64,000 nt of DNA from Teratosphaeria epicoccoides (lineage: Eukaryota; Ascomycota; Dothideomycetes; Mycosphaerellales; Teratosphaeriaceae), in contig JADDMT010000049.1 of assembly GCA_021401465.1 (NCBI GenBank), positions 1 through 64,000 on the forward strand, read 5' to 3'. A program made the position numbers and the translations under genes. Positions 62,106-64,000 of this stretch are shown piece by piece. The notes below the pieces were generated by a model. The model was not told the DNA's origin. It searched no databases and saw only the letters and a program-made list of their open reading frames with translations. Within the stretch, counting starts at the first letter, position 1; each line of letters begins with the position of its first letter.

Positions 62106-62510
62106 CTACTGCAAACATGCGTAAAGAAGGAAGAAATTTGAACAGAGACAAGATGACATACGCAATACCACTTCTCCCGCCACCCGAATTGCTCCATGAA
62201 ACGGCACACGGATTTGCCCGGCGGTCCAAAGGTCATGGCCGGGTCGTCCTTGGTTGGTGTGCACTTCATGGGTCAGTCAGATCGTCTGGCCATCGACCCA
62301 ACTCTGGTCGTGGTGTGAGTCGTGTGAGGGGGAAACTGCAGCACGTACTTTCCACATTCGTATACTATCGCCGAGACCGTTCGCCGAGCTGCATTTGTCC
62401 CACTTGAAGGTGTTCCCGTTGTTCTGCTCACAATCGGCTGCGGTGCTGCTAGTGGTCAAGAGCAGCAGGAGGGGCAGGAGGTTGAGGAGGGCAGCGTGAA
62501 TAGTAGGCAT
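62106..62510 (-). CDS. Small secreted cysteine-containing protein, probably with two introns
   Basis: The ATG at 62510 starts a protein with a clear signal peptide: a short polar start, a Leu-rich core (LLPLLLLLTT) and a likely cleavage after STAA near residue 25. The mature part begins DCEQNNGNTFKWDKC. The uninterrupted frame ends at 62277, but a GTACGT donor at 62348 and a CTGAC branch plus AAG acceptor (to 62264) suggest an 85 bp intron. Exon 2 (62263-62162) then ends at a GTATGT donor; a TTGCAG acceptor leads directly to a TAG at 62108-62106. The predicted length is about 88 residues with five Cys; retaining intron 2 would give eight Cys. It resembles secreted effector candidates in form only; no family recognised. 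A minus-strand TATAAAAA at 62875-62882 is a possible promoter. Confidence 0.55.
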
Positions 62511-63490
62511 GGTAGGTCAGATCGTTTGATCTCGTTGCTAGGGTAAGTGTGCAGGTTAGTTTAGTCACTCGAGCAGGTGAGTCAATGAGCTGTATCCGCC
62601 AGATAGATGCAGGATCGAGAGTGCCGCGAATAGTCCGCGGATGCACAACGTGTCGCTGTCTCAGACCACATCGCAAGTTACTAGCGCAAGGCGTCTGAGA
62701 CCATTAGTAGGTGTTGCGATCGTTGGGTCATGATCATGAGCTTTCGCAACAAAGGCTGCATATGTGAAGGTCCAGGCTACCGGGCCTGACCATGTGCGGA
62801 CGACGACTTTCCTCGCAGGATATGGTACTAACACTCATGCTGCACAGGTGTTAGTGTAGCGCGGAGCCGTTAGGTTTTTATACGTGGAAAGGTCGAGACA
62901 CTCATCGGCGGTAAGGTTTGACAGGCATTCGAAGCTCTGTGGGCTCTTGCCTAGAAGTTCATGGGACTTCCATAGTCGGCGACGCATCTTGACTCAAGGA
63001 TGCTTCTTTTCGACCTCAAATCCTCCCGCGGGACCCCCTTGCGTCCTGTTCAGCAGGTCAATTCTACCCGAGGGTTTTAATCTTTCGTACGCTGCGGTCC
63101 ACTTCCGCCTAGCGAGCTAGCTCTGACCGACGACGTATGCCAGATACGATTTCTTCCATGCTGCACCCGCTGCTTTTGGGTCGTTTCAGACGTCAAACTC
63201 TTTCTGCACGACGAGCAACACTTTCTTTGTCGTCCCCTAGCAGCTTGTTCTGATGAGGTACCTACCTTGAGCGTCCCTTGATACAAAAGTATTGACAACA
63301 AGGGACAGTATCGAAAGAGGCCCAGATCCCGAGCATCAACGAGGTTTAGAATAGAGCAAGCTTTCTGGTCCGCCAGGCAATCCCTGTATATGACGCCAGG
63401 TTGGCTATTGCATCATGATCGACTACATTAGTTCGATGCCGGAGAAAGCTCTGTGTATAATCAAGATCTGCTATTACACCGGCTCTCGGT
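62511..63490. other. Intergenic region, no gene supported
   Basis: Several short open frames exist on both strands (for example 62884-63120 and 63077-63301) but they overlap one another and lack a recognisable start context, composition or family. The region probably holds the upstream sequences of the secreted-protein gene and of the gene beginning near 63493. Confidence 0.5.
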
Positions 63491-63492
63491 GA

Positions 63493-64000
63493 TATTGTGC
63501 ACTCAAAATTCGAATCGGGAGAGTGAGAATTTCACAAGCGCTCGATTTCATTACTGATCTTACCGATGAAGCAAAGAGAATCGGATGCTGGCACCGACGA
63601 ATGTCGATCTGGGACGACATCTCCAGACCAGCGTTCGAAGATGCTGTCTTGGCGCTCCATCGTGTCGCTCGCATACAACAGATGTCGCAAGGCGCACCGC
63701 CCTGCAGCGGTGGCAGTCTCGATGGCCCAGACCCAGAGCCAAAGCTCGGTCTGCCAACTGCCGTTAAGAGTCAGCTGGGAGATGATTTCGCCTTCGTGGC
63801 AGCTTGGGATGGTGCTCCGGGATGTGTTGCTGCTGCAGCTGTCGATGAGAACTCGGACGGCTTAGTGGTCACAATCGCGGCGAATGAGGGCATTTCCGTG
63901 GGAGTCACTGAGACTCTCAAGTCGATCATCGAGAATCTCCAGCGATGCGCATCCAGAGGTCTGTCGGCTATGCTGCAATACCGTCCGCGAAAGCTGACGA
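63493..64000 (+). CDS. Hypothetical protein, 3' end beyond the window
   Basis: The plus-strand frame opening after a TGA at 63490 stays open to the window end (169 codons). The stretch ISQALDFITDLTDEAKRIG, then FEDAVLALHRVARIQQM, and later DDFAFVAAWDGAPGCVAAAA and GVTETLKSIIENLQRCAS, has the composition of a real protein with helices. The first ATG in this frame is 63614; since coding-like sequence precedes it, the true start may be in an upstream exon. No RIP-type stops. No domain recognised. Confidence 0.6.

Noticed and set aside
62884..63301. Overlapping open frames on both strands in the intergenic region
   Set aside because: They overlap each other, have unremarkable composition and no recognisable domain or splice context.
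63560..63865. Open frames at 63566-63865, 63585-63767 (plus) and 63560-63757 (minus)
   Set aside because: They are shadows of the frame open from 63493 to the window end, which has the better protein-like composition.

Overview
The window looks like a repeat-rich block of a filamentous ascomycete (Pezizomycotina) genome. About 61.8 kb is transposon DNA disabled by repeat-induced point mutation (RIP). A sharp boundary near 61,815 leads into about 2.2 kb of ordinary single-copy-looking DNA with a small secreted-protein gene and the start of another gene. The RIP evidence is direct: reading frames are recognisable over kilobases but riddled with TAG and TAA where TGG, CAG or CAA is expected, leucine CTG is often CTA, and the word CTAG is strikingly frequent. 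Species cannot be named; a dothideomycete-like host is only a guess.

Layout. 1-126 is the end of an LTR of family G2. 127-3,960 holds a minus-strand Plavaka/KDZ-like DNA-transposase relic. 3,960-9,581 holds RIP-degraded, intron-bearing reading frames on both strands that I do not recognise, ending in a cluster of hairpins. 9,582-59,889 is a Russian-doll nest of two chromodomain Ty3/gypsy families. G2 has LTRs of about 360 bp (TGATACGG...ATATCA) and a full length of about 8.2 kb. G1 has LTRs of about 440-490 bp (TGTCA...TGACA) and a full length of about 6.9 kb. Target-site duplications resolve the nest. G2-2 (TSD CCCCT) sits in the LTR of G2-1, which lies against an LTR piece of G2-3. G1-D (GTAGT) sits in G2-1. 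G1-A (GGATA) sits in the 5' LTR of G1-D. G1-B (AAGAC) and G1-C (CGAAC) sit in the pol gene of G1-A. A solo G1 LTR (AACCA/AACTA) sits in G1-D, a solo G2 LTR (GTAGC) in G2-1, and G1-E (TAATG) in the 3' LTR of G2-3. 59,890-61,815 is older, more AT-rich debris with three decayed G2 LTR ends.

Both retrotransposon families carry, besides gag-pol, an extra gene on the opposite strand between the chromodomain and the 3' LTR. In G1 it is exactly 633 nt in all five copies and encodes a Cys-rich plus coiled-coil protein. In G2 it is about 497 codons, Cys-rich at the N-terminus and basic at the C-terminus, with its own TATA box at the same distance from the ATG in two copies. These convergent antisense genes are the best candidate here for an undescribed system.
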